From contig DAIPBO010000006.1 of assembly GCA_036774405.1 (NCBI GenBank), positions 94,934 to 158,933 of the forward strand: a DNA stretch of 64,000 nt, written 5' to 3'. This DNA is from JAAYDS01 sp012729155 (lineage in GTDB: Bacteria > Chloroflexota > Anaerolineae > UBA1429). The translations under genes were made by a program, and so were the position numbers. Shown here one piece after another: positions 41,941-51,482 of this stretch. The notes under the pieces are model-generated. The model was not told the DNA's origin. It ran no database searches and saw only the letters and a list, made by a program, of their open reading frames with translations. The first letter of the stretch is position 1; the number at the start of each line of letters is the position of its first letter.

Positions 41941-41975
41941 GAGACTGACGCCGTCTTGCGGGCGTCAGTCTCTTT
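41941..41975. terminator. Bidirectional terminator between the aminotransferase and hpt
   Basis: GAGACTGACGCC (41941-41952) pairs perfectly with GGCGTCAGTCTC (41961-41972), then TTT on the plus strand. The hpt stop codon (41965-41967) lies in the stem, so the hairpin overlaps the 3' end of that gene. Confidence 0.85.
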
Positions 41976-42519
41976 GATACACCTCGGGCTTGAGGATGCC
42001 GATATAGGGCAGGTTGCGGTAGGCCTCGGCAAAGTCGAGCCCATAGCCCACCACGAACTCGTCGGGAATCTCGAACCCCACATAATCGACGTGCAGCTCG
42101 ATCTCGCGGCGCGCCGGCTTGCTGAGCAGTGTGCAGATGCGCAGCGAGTTTGGCCCGCGCGAACGCAGGTTCTCGATCAGGTAAGAGAGGGTGCGCCCGG
42201 TATCGATGATGTCCTCTACCACCAGCACATCTTTGCCACTGATATCCGCATCGAGGTCTTTGAGGATGCGCACCACACCGCTCGACTGGGTAGAGCGGCC
42301 ATAGCTCGAGATGGCCATGAAATCGACCGAATGGCGGATGCTGAGGGCGCGGGTGAGGTCGGCCAGAAAGAGATAGCCGCCCTTGAGAACGCAGATCAAT
42401 GCTGGCGCGCGCTCGGCATAGTCCGCCGAGATCTGCCGCCCAAGCTCGTGGATGCGCTCGCACAGGCGCTCTTGCGAGATCAGCACCTCGGCAACATCAT
42501 TGCTCAACGCGTCCACCAT
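41965..42519 (-). CDS. hpt: Hypoxanthine phosphoribosyltransferase
   Basis: A 184-residue purine-salvage enzyme. The PRPP loop is VLVVEDIIDTGRTL; other landmarks are CVLKGGYLFLADLTR, SVDFMAISSYGRS and FVVGYGLDFAEAYRNLPYIG. It converts hypoxanthine or guanine plus PRPP to the nucleotide. I chose ATG 42519 (MVDAL) behind GGGAGG; spacing is short, and the next codon, GTG, could also serve. A longer in-frame start lies at 42561. Confidence 0.93.
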   Translation of the reverse strand: MVDALSNDVAEVLISQERLCERIHELGRQISADYAERAPALICVLKGGYLFLADLTRALSIRHSVDFMAISSYGRSTQSSGVVRILKDLDADISGKDVLVVEDIIDTGRTLSYLIENLRSRGPNSLRICTLLSKPARREIELHVDYVGFEIPDEFVVGYGLDFAEAYRNLPYIGILKPEVYQRD

Positions 42520-42611
42520 CTGCCTCCCTGCCCGTGATCTACCAACGAATGATTGCTCCATTCTAGCAGGCTGGGCGCTGGTCGCAAGAAGCTAGGTACC
42601 CGTCGCGGGCC

Positions 42612-43793
42612 TCACGTCACCTCGGCGATCACGCCCTTGAGGTAGGCTGCCTCGGGAAAGCTCAGCAGCAGCGGGTGGTCGGGCCCCTGCGCCAGCCGTT
42701 CGAGCACACGCACCTCGCGGCCCACGTCCAGCGCGGCGCCGTGCAGTATCTTGAGAAACAGCCCCTCATCGATGGCGCCGCTGCATGAGAAGGTCGCCAG
42801 AATGCCCCCCGGCCGCAGCAACCGCAGCCCCAGCATGTTGATATCCTTGTAGCCGCGCGCCGCCGACTGCACCTGCGCCTGCGAAAAGGCGAACTTGGGC
42901 GGATCGAGCACCACCAGGTCGTACTGCTCGCCACGGTCGCGCAGGCGACGCAGCTCGACAAAGGCGTCTCCCCTGATCTCACTGAGCATCTCGGGCGGCA
43001 GGCCGTTGAGCGCCCAGTTGGCCCGTGCGGCTGCCAGTGCCTGCTCAGAGCTATCCAGGTTGGTCACAGCCGCGGCTGCGTTGCCGGCGTACACCGCAAA
43101 GCCGCCGGTGTAGCTGAACACATTGAGCATACGGGCGCCAGCGCTGTAGGCGGCTACCCGCTGGCGGTTGACACGTTGATCGAGATAGAAGCCCGTCTTT
43201 TGCCCCTGGGCGATGTCCACCTCGAACAACAGGCCATTCTCGCGTACCTGCACGGCCAATGGCGGGGGCTCGCCAGCCAGCGGGCCAGCGACGTCATCCA
43301 GCCCCTCGCGTGGGCGCACATCCACGTCGCTGCGCTCATACACGCCGCGCGCTCCGGTCATCTCGAGCAGCAACACGGCCAACTCTTGCTTGCGGCGGTC
43401 GATGCCCAGCGTCAACGCCTGCAGCACCAGCCAGTCGGCGTAGCGATCGACCACCAGACCCGGCAGGCCATCGGCCTCGGCATACGCCAGGCGGTAGCAG
43501 TCGGTACTCGCGTCGACCGCCAGCCGCTCGCGGCGCGCCATGGCCGCCTGCAGCCGCTGGCGCCAAAAGGTGGCGTCGATATCGCGCTCTTCCCAGGCCA
43601 GCAGACGCACCACGATCTGCGAGCGTGGGTTATAGTAGCCCACGCCCAGTGTATCACCACTGGCGTCGCGCACGGCCACCAGATCACCCGGCTCTGGCTC
43701 ACCCTTCAGATGATGAACCGCGCCAGAAAACACCCAGGGATGGCGATTGTACACCGAGCGCTCTCGCCCCCGTTTGAGCCAGACCTCATCCAT
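42612..43793 (-). CDS. rlmI: 23S rRNA methyltransferase, RlmI family (PUA + SAM fold)
   Basis: A 393-residue enzyme. The N-terminal PUA domain contains RHPWVFSGAVHHLKG and GVGYYNPRS; the central domain has GLPGLVVDRYADWLVLQ; and the SAM domain has MLNVFSYTGGFAVYAG, DAFVELRRL and YDLVVLDPPKFA. The late catalytic cysteine region reads LATFSCSGAID. RlmI-type enzymes methylate C5 of a cytosine in 23S rRNA. It overlaps tilS by eight bases, and both are RNA-modification genes. Confidence 0.88.
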   Translation of the reverse strand: MDEVWLKRGRERSVYNRHPWVFSGAVHHLKGEPEPGDLVAVRDASGDTLGVGYYNPRSQIVVRLLAWEERDIDATFWRQRLQAAMARRERLAVDASTDCYRLAYAEADGLPGLVVDRYADWLVLQALTLGIDRRKQELAVLLLEMTGARGVYERSDVDVRPREGLDDVAGPLAGEPPPLAVQVRENGLLFEVDIAQGQKTGFYLDQRVNRQRVAAYSAGARMLNVFSYTGGFAVYAGNAAAAVTNLDSSEQALAAARANWALNGLPPEMLSEIRGDAFVELRRLRDRGEQYDLVVLDPPKFAFSQAQVQSAARGYKDINMLGLRLLRPGGILATFSCSGAIDEGLFLKILHGAALDVGREVRVLERLAQGPDHPLLLSFPEAAYLKGVIAEVT

Positions 43794-45267
43794 CTTGTCC
43801 CTCGTTCGCCACGTCAGACTGCGGCCGCACGGCCTCGATGATGGCCACCTCGGCCGTGTCGGCGGTCACGGCAAAGCGCTGGCTGCTGCGCACCCCCACC
43901 ACCCAGGCGATCTCGTCACCCACCGTGACCAGCGGCAGCGCAGCGCGTTGAGCCGCCGGCACGCGGGCGTTGACCATCAAATCACTCACCTTCTGGCGCC
44001 CGGCCATGCCCAACGGCTGTACGCGATCGCCCGGCAGCCGCGGCCGCACCCAGGCCTGCGGACCTAGCCTCTGCGCATCGACATAGGCACGCAGCGGTTG
44101 CGCACAGAGCGCCCAGTCAGCGGGTAAGGCCGAGCGCGGCATCACGGTGGCCACCAGGCGCCAGGCGGCGTCCAACGCCACCGCGCCGGGGATGGGCAGC
44201 CGGACGGGTGTAGCCATCGTTGGCCAGGCGCCAGCGTCGATGCCTGCCCCACTCGGCTCGACCCAAAGCCAGTCGTAATCCACCCGCACTTGCAGGCCAT
44301 GTGGCAGCCCGGCACGGGCGCCCACTGTGCTCTGGCAGGCCACTCGCAGCGCGGCATCGATGTGGGCCCATGACAGCTCTGACAACACGCCCAGCTCGGC
44401 AACAGCGCGCCGCAATATGCGTCGTTGCACAGCCAGGGGCTCGTCCGCGAATGCGTCGCGCCGCAGGCGCAGGCAGCCTGCCTCGCTACGCGCCAGGCGT
44501 GCCCAGGCGTCGTTTGCTAGCGCCTGAACCAGGTCGGACTCAGCCCGGACGATGTCGGCGGTGCGGCCCAGCGCCTCTACCACGGCCGGGTTCAACGCTC
44601 GCAGACGCGGCAAGATCTCCAACCGTAGGTGGTTGCGCGTGTAGGCGGGGTCATCGTTGGTGGCATCGTGGCGCGGTTCGAGGCCCACCGCGGCACAATA
44701 GGCGGTCGTCTGCGCCCGTGTGACCGTCAGCAGGGGGCGCAAGAGCATCAAACCGCCACCGCGGGCGTCGTCGGGCAGTGGCCAGGGTGCGGTGGGCACC
44801 ATGCCCGCCAGCCCATCGAGCCCGGCGCCACGGAGCAGATGCAGCAACACCGTCTCGGCCTGATCGTCGGCGGTGTGCCCCACGGCCACCATAGCGGCGC
44901 CCACCTGCTCGGCCACCTGTGCCAGAAAGCGATAGCGCACGCAGCGAGCGGCGTCTTCGAGCGAGCGGTGCTCGACGGCAGCCAGGGCGCGCACATCGGC
45001 CCGGCCCAGATGACAGCAAAGCCCCAAACGCTCGCACAGGGCCGCCACCCAGGCGGCATCGCCGGCAGCCGCGGTGCGCAGACCATGGTCGAGGTGCGCC
45101 ACCTGCAGCCGCAGGCCCAGGTTAGGTGCCAGGGTGTGCAGCGCGTGCAGCAAACAGAGTGAATCGGCGCCGCCCGACACGGCCACCAACAGCCCAGCGC
45201 CTGTCGCTGGTGTTCGGTTGAGCGCTGCCTGCACCGCCACCTGCACGGTCGCTTCAATCGCCTTCAT
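43786..45267 (-). CDS. tilS: tRNA(Ile)-lysidine synthetase
   Basis: A 493-residue enzyme that changes the wobble C of the AUA-reading tRNA-Ile to lysidine. The P-loop is LVAVSGGADSLCLLHAL; further N-type PP-loop ATPase blocks are VAHLDHGLR, SLEDAARCVRYRFL, GHTADDQAETVLLHLLRG and NDDPAYTRNHLRLEILP. A C-terminal TilS domain follows, with LRPRLPGDRVQPLGMAGRQKVSDL (core RLPGDRVQPLGM, then KVSDLMV). It is essential in most bacteria. The start is ATG 45267. Confidence 0.95.
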   Translation of the reverse strand: MKAIEATVQVAVQAALNRTPATGAGLLVAVSGGADSLCLLHALHTLAPNLGLRLQVAHLDHGLRTAAAGDAAWVAALCERLGLCCHLGRADVRALAAVEHRSLEDAARCVRYRFLAQVAEQVGAAMVAVGHTADDQAETVLLHLLRGAGLDGLAGMVPTAPWPLPDDARGGGLMLLRPLLTVTRAQTTAYCAAVGLEPRHDATNDDPAYTRNHLRLEILPRLRALNPAVVEALGRTADIVRAESDLVQALANDAWARLARSEAGCLRLRRDAFADEPLAVQRRILRRAVAELGVLSELSWAHIDAALRVACQSTVGARAGLPHGLQVRVDYDWLWVEPSGAGIDAGAWPTMATPVRLPIPGAVALDAAWRLVATVMPRSALPADWALCAQPLRAYVDAQRLGPQAWVRPRLPGDRVQPLGMAGRQKVSDLMVNARVPAAQRAALPLVTVGDEIAWVVGVRSSQRFAVTADTAEVAIIEAVRPQSDVANEGQDG

Positions 45268-45385
45268 GCGCTCATTCTAGGCCCGGTCGAGCAGGCCACC
45301 AACCTGCATAGGCAGAGCCCGGACCGCCAGGATGAACCTGACGGCCCGGGCAAGGTCAGCGTTGGACATTGTTGTTGACGCTGGT
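45268..45385. other. Intergenic gap between tilS and lacZ
   Basis: 118 bases without a gene. An imperfect hairpin (about 45314-45352, GCCCGGACCGCCAGG with CCTGACGGCCCGGGC) may end the lacZ transcript; it has mismatches and no T-run. Confidence 0.35.
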
Positions 45386-48300
45386 CTACTCGGCCGCGGG
45401 CAGCTCTTGCCTGGCGAGGGCCGCAGGGTCATCGCCCTCGGCCAGACCGCGCAGCCGCACGCGGAAGGTCATCGGCTGGGCCGGCAGCAGATACTCGGGG
45501 CGGGTGCCCGGCCCGCAGCTGGCGCCGCCCAGACCACACTGGCGATAGTCCAGGTTGAGGGTCGCCTCGGGCTGCCACTCGAGCTCGTCGAGATGCCGCG
45601 CTGCTGTCAGGTTCTCGGTGCTATAGTGATGCGCACTGGCCTCCATGGTGGGCTCGGCCACGGCCAACAGGCCCGCGCCACCGGCATCGGTCAGCGATAG
45701 CCAGCGCACATCTACCTTGTTGCCGTTCTCTTGAGGCACCACATAGGGCACGTATTGCTCGTCTACCGAGCCACGATAGAGGCCCACCTGGGCGCTCGCC
45801 TTGCGGTCGACATAGCATTCATGTGGGCCACCGCCGAACCAGGTCATGGTGTCATAGCCGGCGTTCAGCTTCATCTCGAGGCCAAAGCGCGGCAGCGGCG
45901 GCCGCTGGTAGAACGGGTCGATGGCCGTATCGATGAGCACATCGCCACTGCCAAAGACGGTGTAGATGTAGCTGCACTTGAAGCCATCGCTGCTGTCGGC
46001 GGCGTGGGCGCCAAAATCGACCTTGACGCGCACGGCCAGCGGCGTGACCCGCTCGACGTTGACGCGACGCACCGCGTGCAACAGCCGGTCATAGCCAGCG
46101 CTGCGCCACAGCTCTTCCATGCGTCCGCGCCAGCCACCCTTGTCATTCTCGGTGGGGGCGCGCCACAACTGCAGCCTGGGCGTCGCGGCCAGCAGCTCTC
46201 TGCCAGCGCGCACAAAGGAGCTGATGGTGCCCGTATCCTTAGAGATCACCAGGGCAAAGCCCTCGGCCGATAGCGTGACAGCCTCATCGGTCTCTATGCA
46301 CGCCAGTGCGGGCATGTCATAGGCTGGCTTGGCAGGCTCGGCGATGGGCAGCTTGAACTGGTCCCACGCCACGATGTGCCCCGCCGAGGCCCACAGTGTG
46401 TCTTGGGCCAGGGCAAAACTGATGGTGAGATAGTACTCGGCGCCAGGCCTGGGTGTGATGGGGGCACAGGGCACGCCAAAGGCCTGTCGCTCGCCCGCGG
46501 GGATGGCCATTGTCGGCAACTGGCCCGACTGGAGCTCGATGCCGTCCTCGGCCAGCGCCCACGAGACGACATAGCTCGACGTGTCGGCAAAGAACTGCTT
46601 GTTGCGCGCTCGGAACTTGAGCGCGGCCAGGTCGACCGCCTCGACGACCACCGGCTGGATGAGCTTTTTGTACTCGATCAGGCTGGGGTGCACATAGCGG
46701 TCGGGCCCCACCAGGCCATTGCAGCAAAAGCTACCGTCGTTCACCGGGTCATCATAGTCGCCGCCATAGGCCCACCACTCTGTGCCGTCGGGGTCACGAC
46801 GACGCAGGCCCTGGTCGACCCAATCCCAGATGCAGCCCCCAATCAGCCGCTTGTTGCCCTCGATTACGTCACAGTACTCTTTGAGATTGCCGCAGCTGTT
46901 GCCCATCGCGTGAGCGTACTCGCACATGAACACCGGCCGGGTATCGTCGTCATTGGCCAGCTCAACGATGGCCTCGACGGTGGGATACATGCGCGAGATC
47001 ATGTCCAGTTCGGGCGCCTTGAACCCCGACTCGTAGTGCACCGGCCGCGAGGGGTCGTTGGCGTGTACCCAATCGGCCTGCGCGGCGTGGTTGGGGCCCC
47101 AACCCGATTCGTTGCCCAAAGACCAGATGATGATCGAGGGGTGGTTACGGTCGCGCTGCACCATACGCACCACGCGCTCCATAAACGCGGTGCGCCACTG
47201 CGGATCCAGACTGGGCTTGGACCACAGCCCGTGCGATTCGAGGTTGCCCTCATCGATAACGAACAGGCCGTACTCGTCGCAGAGATCGAGCCAGCGAGGG
47301 TCGTTGGGATAGTGCGAGCAGCGCACCGTGTTGATGTTGTGCTGCTTCATCAGGGTGATATCCTGCACCATCGACTCGTAGGTCACCACCTTGCCGCCGT
47401 CGGGGTCGTGGTCGTGGCGGTTGACGCCCCTGATCTTGATCGCCACCCCGTTGACCAGCAGTTGACCATCGACGATCTCGACCTTGCGGAACCCGACACG
47501 GCAGGTCTCGGCCTCGATCGGATCGCCGCAAGGGTCTTTGAGCGTCAACAGCAGGCGATAGAGGTTGGGCGTCTCGGCCGTCCACTTTTTCGGGTTGGCG
47601 ATGGGCGTGGCCAGCGAGACCTCAACGCGCCCGCCCTCGTTGACCACCACGGGCGCAGATTGGGGTGCGATGGCGTCTTTGCCCTGTGCATCGAGCAAGC
47701 GCGCCTCTACCGTCAGTCCTCTGGCCGCGTGAGCGCCCTTGTTGGAGACGGCAGCACGCACCCGCAAGGTGGCGTCGCGATAGGCGGCGTCCAGATCGGT
47801 GTCTACCTGAAAATCGGCGATGTGCACTTGCGGCGTAGCATAGAGATAGACGCCGCGATGGATGCCAGCCATGCGCCAGTGGTCCTGATCTTCGAGGTAG
47901 ACGGCATCAGACCAACGATAGACCTGTGCCGCGAGCACGTTGTGCCCAGGCTGCACAAAGGGGGTGATGTCAAACTCGGCGGGCAGGCGGCTATCCTGGC
48001 TATAGCCCACCTGTTGGCCGTTGACATAGGCGTAAAAGGCCGACTCGACACCACCAAAGACCACATAGACCCGCATCCCATCCCACTCGGCGGGCAGGTC
48101 GAACGTGGTGCGATAGGTGCCCACCTCGTTGGTATCAAAGGGGACGTTGGGGATGTCGTCGGGCGAGAACGGATACTGCACATTGACATAGACTGGCGCG
48201 CCATAGCCGTGCATCTGCCAGTTACTGGGCACAGGGATGCGCCCCCATGCAGAGACGTCATCGGCGGCCGAGGCAAAGGCGCTGGGGGCCTCGGCGGGGT

Positions 48301-48475
48301 TGGGTGCCCAGTGAAAGGCCCATTCGCCGTCGAGCGAGCGATACCAGGGCGAGCGCGTCCAGTCGCCACTGATGGCGCTGGCCACATCGGCAAAGGGCAG
48401 CAGCGTGGCATGCCCCGGTTCTTTGTTGCGGCCAACAACCTGCGGGTTCTCCCAATCGTTGATGTGTTGGATCAT
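45386..48475 (-). CDS. lacZ: Beta-galactosidase, GH2 (LacZ type)
   Basis: A 1029-residue, five-domain glycoside hydrolase. It begins MIQHINDWENPQVVGRNKEP, similar to E. coli LacZ. The acid/base Glu is in IWSLGNESGWGPNH, the nucleophile Glu in FMCEYAHAMGNSCG, and the C-terminal small-chain domain has WFGGGPHECYVDRK. There is no signal peptide, so lactose-like or galactosidic products are cleaved inside the cell. ATG 48475 follows GAGGAGG. The upstream sulfatase and Gfo/Idh genes suggest the galactoside comes from a sulfated glycan. Confidence 0.95.
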   Translation of the reverse strand: MIQHINDWENPQVVGRNKEPGHATLLPFADVASAISGDWTRSPWYRSLDGEWAFHWAPNPAEAPSAFASAADDVSAWGRIPVPSNWQMHGYGAPVYVNVQYPFSPDDIPNVPFDTNEVGTYRTTFDLPAEWDGMRVYVVFGGVESAFYAYVNGQQVGYSQDSRLPAEFDITPFVQPGHNVLAAQVYRWSDAVYLEDQDHWRMAGIHRGVYLYATPQVHIADFQVDTDLDAAYRDATLRVRAAVSNKGAHAARGLTVEARLLDAQGKDAIAPQSAPVVVNEGGRVEVSLATPIANPKKWTAETPNLYRLLLTLKDPCGDPIEAETCRVGFRKVEIVDGQLLVNGVAIKIRGVNRHDHDPDGGKVVTYESMVQDITLMKQHNINTVRCSHYPNDPRWLDLCDEYGLFVIDEGNLESHGLWSKPSLDPQWRTAFMERVVRMVQRDRNHPSIIIWSLGNESGWGPNHAAQADWVHANDPSRPVHYESGFKAPELDMISRMYPTVEAIVELANDDDTRPVFMCEYAHAMGNSCGNLKEYCDVIEGNKRLIGGCIWDWVDQGLRRRDPDGTEWWAYGGDYDDPVNDGSFCCNGLVGPDRYVHPSLIEYKKLIQPVVVEAVDLAALKFRARNKQFFADTSSYVVSWALAEDGIELQSGQLPTMAIPAGERQAFGVPCAPITPRPGAEYYLTISFALAQDTLWASAGHIVAWDQFKLPIAEPAKPAYDMPALACIETDEAVTLSAEGFALVISKDTGTISSFVRAGRELLAATPRLQLWRAPTENDKGGWRGRMEELWRSAGYDRLLHAVRRVNVERVTPLAVRVKVDFGAHAADSSDGFKCSYIYTVFGSGDVLIDTAIDPFYQRPPLPRFGLEMKLNAGYDTMTWFGGGPHECYVDRKASAQVGLYRGSVDEQYVPYVVPQENGNKVDVRWLSLTDAGGAGLLAVAEPTMEASAHHYSTENLTAARHLDELEWQPEATLNLDYRQCGLGGASCGPGTRPEYLLPAQPMTFRVRLRGLAEGDDPAALARQELPAAE

Positions 48476-48498
48476 AGCAATGCCTCCTCGCACTGACG

Positions 48499-49956
48499 TT
48501 ATGCCAGACCAGCCTGGCGCCGTAGATGCCGTAGACAGGGGTTGACCGGTCGGCCCGGCACCAGACGGCCCTGTTGCACAAAGCCTTCTTCACGGCCCTC
48601 GAGGGCCTGCACCAGCGCCCCGCGCCAGCGTGACAGCTCTTGCAGATGTGTGCCTGCCGCCGCCAGGTCATGCCGTTCTTGCGGGTCGCTCTGCAGGTCA
48701 AATAGCTGCTCGCGGCCATCGCCCGAGAACCAGACATACTTCCAATGCCCGTCGGTAATCCACTGCATGCTCATGCCCAACACGGTGTGCTCGCCATGCA
48801 GGTGCTCGCGCCAGGGCATGGCCTCGCCACGGGCCAGCCGTAGAAAGCTACGCCCCTCGACGGCCTCGGGCACGGGCAGGCCGGCGCAATCAAGCAGCGT
48901 GGGCATCACATCGCGGAGCTCAACGGGCGCGTCTACTACGCCGCCCGCCCCAATGCCGCTGCCACCCGGGCCCACCAGTAGCATGGGGACGTTGGCCGAG
49001 CCCTCGTAAGGATAGGCCTTGCGGAACAGATTGTGGTCGCCCAGCATCTCGCCGTGGTCTGAAGTGAACAGCAAATAGGTGTTGTCACGCAGGCCGAACT
49101 CGGCCAAGCGCTCCACAAAACGGTTCACCTGGTGGTCGATATGGGTCATGTGCCCATAGTAGCCAGCACGCGCCCGCTGCAGCACATGCGGGTCGATGCG
49201 CCCGTAAAAGCAGTCTGGGCGATATGGATCGGCGACATCATCGAATACCTGCTCCCAGTCGCCCACCGGCGGCGCGGGCATATCGCGGTGCAGATACTGC
49301 TCAAAGGCCCAGGCGGGCGGGTCGTAGGGCGGGTGTGGCCGATGGAATGAGAGGAACAGGAAAAAGGGTTTGCGAGGATCGCGTCGCTTCAAGAACTCGA
49401 TGCCCTGCGTCATCACCCAGTTGGTGGGGTGCACGGCTTCGGGCTTGTCCCACGGGCGGGCCACATACGAGTTGCAGTTGACGCCGTGATCGAAATACTC
49501 GGCATCGTGGCCGAGCCGCTGACGCAGCCAGGGCACATAGTCATCGACACGGTCCAGGTCCTCATGGTGGCCACGTGCGTGGTGCAAAAAGCCATCGTGC
49601 AAGATCACGTTCTGAAAGCCCACCTGCGAGCGCTCGGGGTAGACGTGCATCTTGCCGATAGCCTGAGTCTGGTAGCCATGCCGGGTGAACTCGCCGGCCA
49701 ACGTGGTTTCGTAATCCCAGTTGACGCCATCCTGATAGCCGACGCGGCCATGGGTGGCCTGCGTCTGCCCGGTGAAGAGCGCCGCTCGAGCCGGAATACA
49801 AGTGGGCGTGGCCGAATAGGCACGTGTGAAGCGGGCGCCATTGAGCGCCATCTGATCCAGGTAGGGCGTGTGCACCACCGGATGCCCCGCCACACTGAGA
49901 CAGTCACCGCGCCACTGGTCGGCCATGATCAGCACAATGTTGGGTCGTTCAGTCAT
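48499..49956 (-). CDS. Type I (formylglycine) sulfatase
   Basis: A 485-residue alkaline-phosphatase-fold sulfatase. The N-terminal metal motif is NIVLIMADQWRGDCL. The formylglycine site is TPTCIPARAALFTGQ (C-x-P-x-R, Cys type), and the second metal site is FTSDHGEMLGDHNL. The Cys must be converted by a formylglycine-generating enzyme not in the window. No signal peptide is seen at ATG 49956, so it acts inside the cell or exports by another route. It removes sulfate esters, probably from sugars, given lacZ 23 bases downstream on the same strand. AGAGGT precedes the start. Confidence 0.9.
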   Translation of the reverse strand: MTERPNIVLIMADQWRGDCLSVAGHPVVHTPYLDQMALNGARFTRAYSATPTCIPARAALFTGQTQATHGRVGYQDGVNWDYETTLAGEFTRHGYQTQAIGKMHVYPERSQVGFQNVILHDGFLHHARGHHEDLDRVDDYVPWLRQRLGHDAEYFDHGVNCNSYVARPWDKPEAVHPTNWVMTQGIEFLKRRDPRKPFFLFLSFHRPHPPYDPPAWAFEQYLHRDMPAPPVGDWEQVFDDVADPYRPDCFYGRIDPHVLQRARAGYYGHMTHIDHQVNRFVERLAEFGLRDNTYLLFTSDHGEMLGDHNLFRKAYPYEGSANVPMLLVGPGGSGIGAGGVVDAPVELRDVMPTLLDCAGLPVPEAVEGRSFLRLARGEAMPWREHLHGEHTVLGMSMQWITDGHWKYVWFSGDGREQLFDLQSDPQERHDLAAAGTHLQELSRWRGALVQALEGREEGFVQQGRLVPGRPVNPCLRHLRRQAGLA

Positions 49957-49975
49957 TGCGAGCACCTCTCGACGA

Positions 49976-51379
49976 CTAGGCGCCGTCGCGCTGACGCTGG
50001 GCGCGCTCGGCATCTTCGGCATTGACACGCTGTGCCCGCGCCGGCAGTGAGATGGGCTCGTCGGGCGTGGGCATGGGCGGATAATCCGGCAGGCCGATGC
50101 CACTCACCAGCTCAGCGATGCGCACCGGCCGGTTCTCGGCCATGGCGCGGTTGGCGGCCACGCCTGTGAGGATCGAGTAGGCGCCTGCCCGCTGATCGGC
50201 GGCGCGCAGGTAGCGGTCAGCCTCGCGCTCTGGGCCAAAGAGATCGTGCAGCAACAGCTCATCGCCGCCACCATGGCCGCCCTCGGCCTGCCACACCGGC
50301 ACCGCATAGCCCGAGCCGAAATGAGGATAGATGCGGATGGTGGTGCCTTCAGGCTTGAGCTCGCCCGGCACCGAACCATCGCCGTTGATGTAGACGGTCT
50401 CTTCGCACTTGTGCTCGAGGCGGCCTCTGGTGCCGTTGAACACAACGGTATAGCCCTCCCACGGCATAAAGGCGTTGAGCGAATAGCTCATCTTGGCGCC
50501 CGAGGCGTAGTTCACCAGCACGTTCATGGTGTCGGCGATGTCGATCTGCGCGCTGAACACGCAGCCATCGCGCCAGTAGCCATCATACGCCTCGTTATCG
50601 AGGTACATCTCGGCGAGCGAGGGCGTCGAGCGCAGGTCTAGGCGGAAGGGGCAGGCCGTCTCGGGGCAATCCAGGCAGCGCTCGGTACGCCGCGAGAGGC
50701 CATAGCGTTCGGCCTGATGGGGCGTGTAAAAGCGGCGCTGGCCCATGGCATATACCGTCTCGGGCACCGAAGAGAGCCACCAGTTGACCAGGTCAAAGTG
50801 ATGGGTGGCTTTGTGGACCATCAGCCCACCCGAGTTGGCCAGATTGCGATGCCAGCGCCGAAAGTAGTCAGCGCCGTGATGGGTATCGAGCATCCAGTGA
50901 AAATCCACCGAGAGGACATCGCCGATGACGCCCGACATGAGCAGATCTTTGACCTGTGTGCGCGGCGGCGAGTAACGGTAATTAAAGGTAACGGTGACCT
51001 CTTTGCCGGTGCGCTTTTGGGTGTCGATGATGCGCTGACACCTGACCTCATCGGTGGTCATGGGCTTTTCGGTGATCACATCGCAGCCCAGCTCGAGGGC
51101 ACGACAGATGTAATCGTCGTGGGTGCAGTCTTTGGTGGTGACGATGACCGTATCGGGGCGCGTCTCGGCGATCATCCGCTCAAAGTCAGCGTGCAGATAG
51201 CCAGACGTGTCGCCAGCGCCATGCTCAGACACCCAGCGCTGCCGCAGCGCCAGCCGGCCGGCGTTGAGATCGCACAAACCCACCAACTCGGCGCTGTCGC
51301 GATAGGTCTCGAGAATCGCCGCGGTATACATCAGTGAACGGCCGCCCAGGCCCACCTGAGCGTAACGCTTTTTCGACAT
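49976..51379 (-). CDS. Gfo/Idh/MocA-family oxidoreductase
   Basis: A 467-residue protein. The Rossmann start is YAQVGLGGRSLMYTAAIL and the nucleotide-site block is VITEKPMTTDEVRCQRI, with the conserved EKP. Mid-region GLMVHKATHHFDLVNWWL matches the catalytic His/Lys area. The family oxidises or reduces sugars or sugar derivatives with NAD(P). An unusual cysteine cluster (CLDCPETACPF) lies near the middle; it could bind metal. Being 20 bases upstream of the sulfatase, it is probably co-transcribed for use of the same glycan. Confidence 0.87.
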   Translation of the reverse strand: MSKKRYAQVGLGGRSLMYTAAILETYRDSAELVGLCDLNAGRLALRQRWVSEHGAGDTSGYLHADFERMIAETRPDTVIVTTKDCTHDDYICRALELGCDVITEKPMTTDEVRCQRIIDTQKRTGKEVTVTFNYRYSPPRTQVKDLLMSGVIGDVLSVDFHWMLDTHHGADYFRRWHRNLANSGGLMVHKATHHFDLVNWWLSSVPETVYAMGQRRFYTPHQAERYGLSRRTERCLDCPETACPFRLDLRSTPSLAEMYLDNEAYDGYWRDGCVFSAQIDIADTMNVLVNYASGAKMSYSLNAFMPWEGYTVVFNGTRGRLEHKCEETVYINGDGSVPGELKPEGTTIRIYPHFGSGYAVPVWQAEGGHGGGDELLLHDLFGPEREADRYLRAADQRAGAYSILTGVAANRAMAENRPVRIAELVSGIGLPDYPPMPTPDEPISLPARAQRVNAEDAERAQRQRDGA

Positions 51380-51482
51380 GCCTGCTCTCCCGGTGAGGCT
51401 AGAGCGCAGCGTTGCACGGCCATAGGGCCACTGCGCCCAACTAGAGCATAGCCGATTGCCCGCAGCCCGGCAAAGCCAGACC

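Noticed and set aside
45314..45352. A firm terminator after lacZ
   Set aside because: The hairpin has internal mismatches and lacks a T-run, so it is noted only as part of the intergenic gap.
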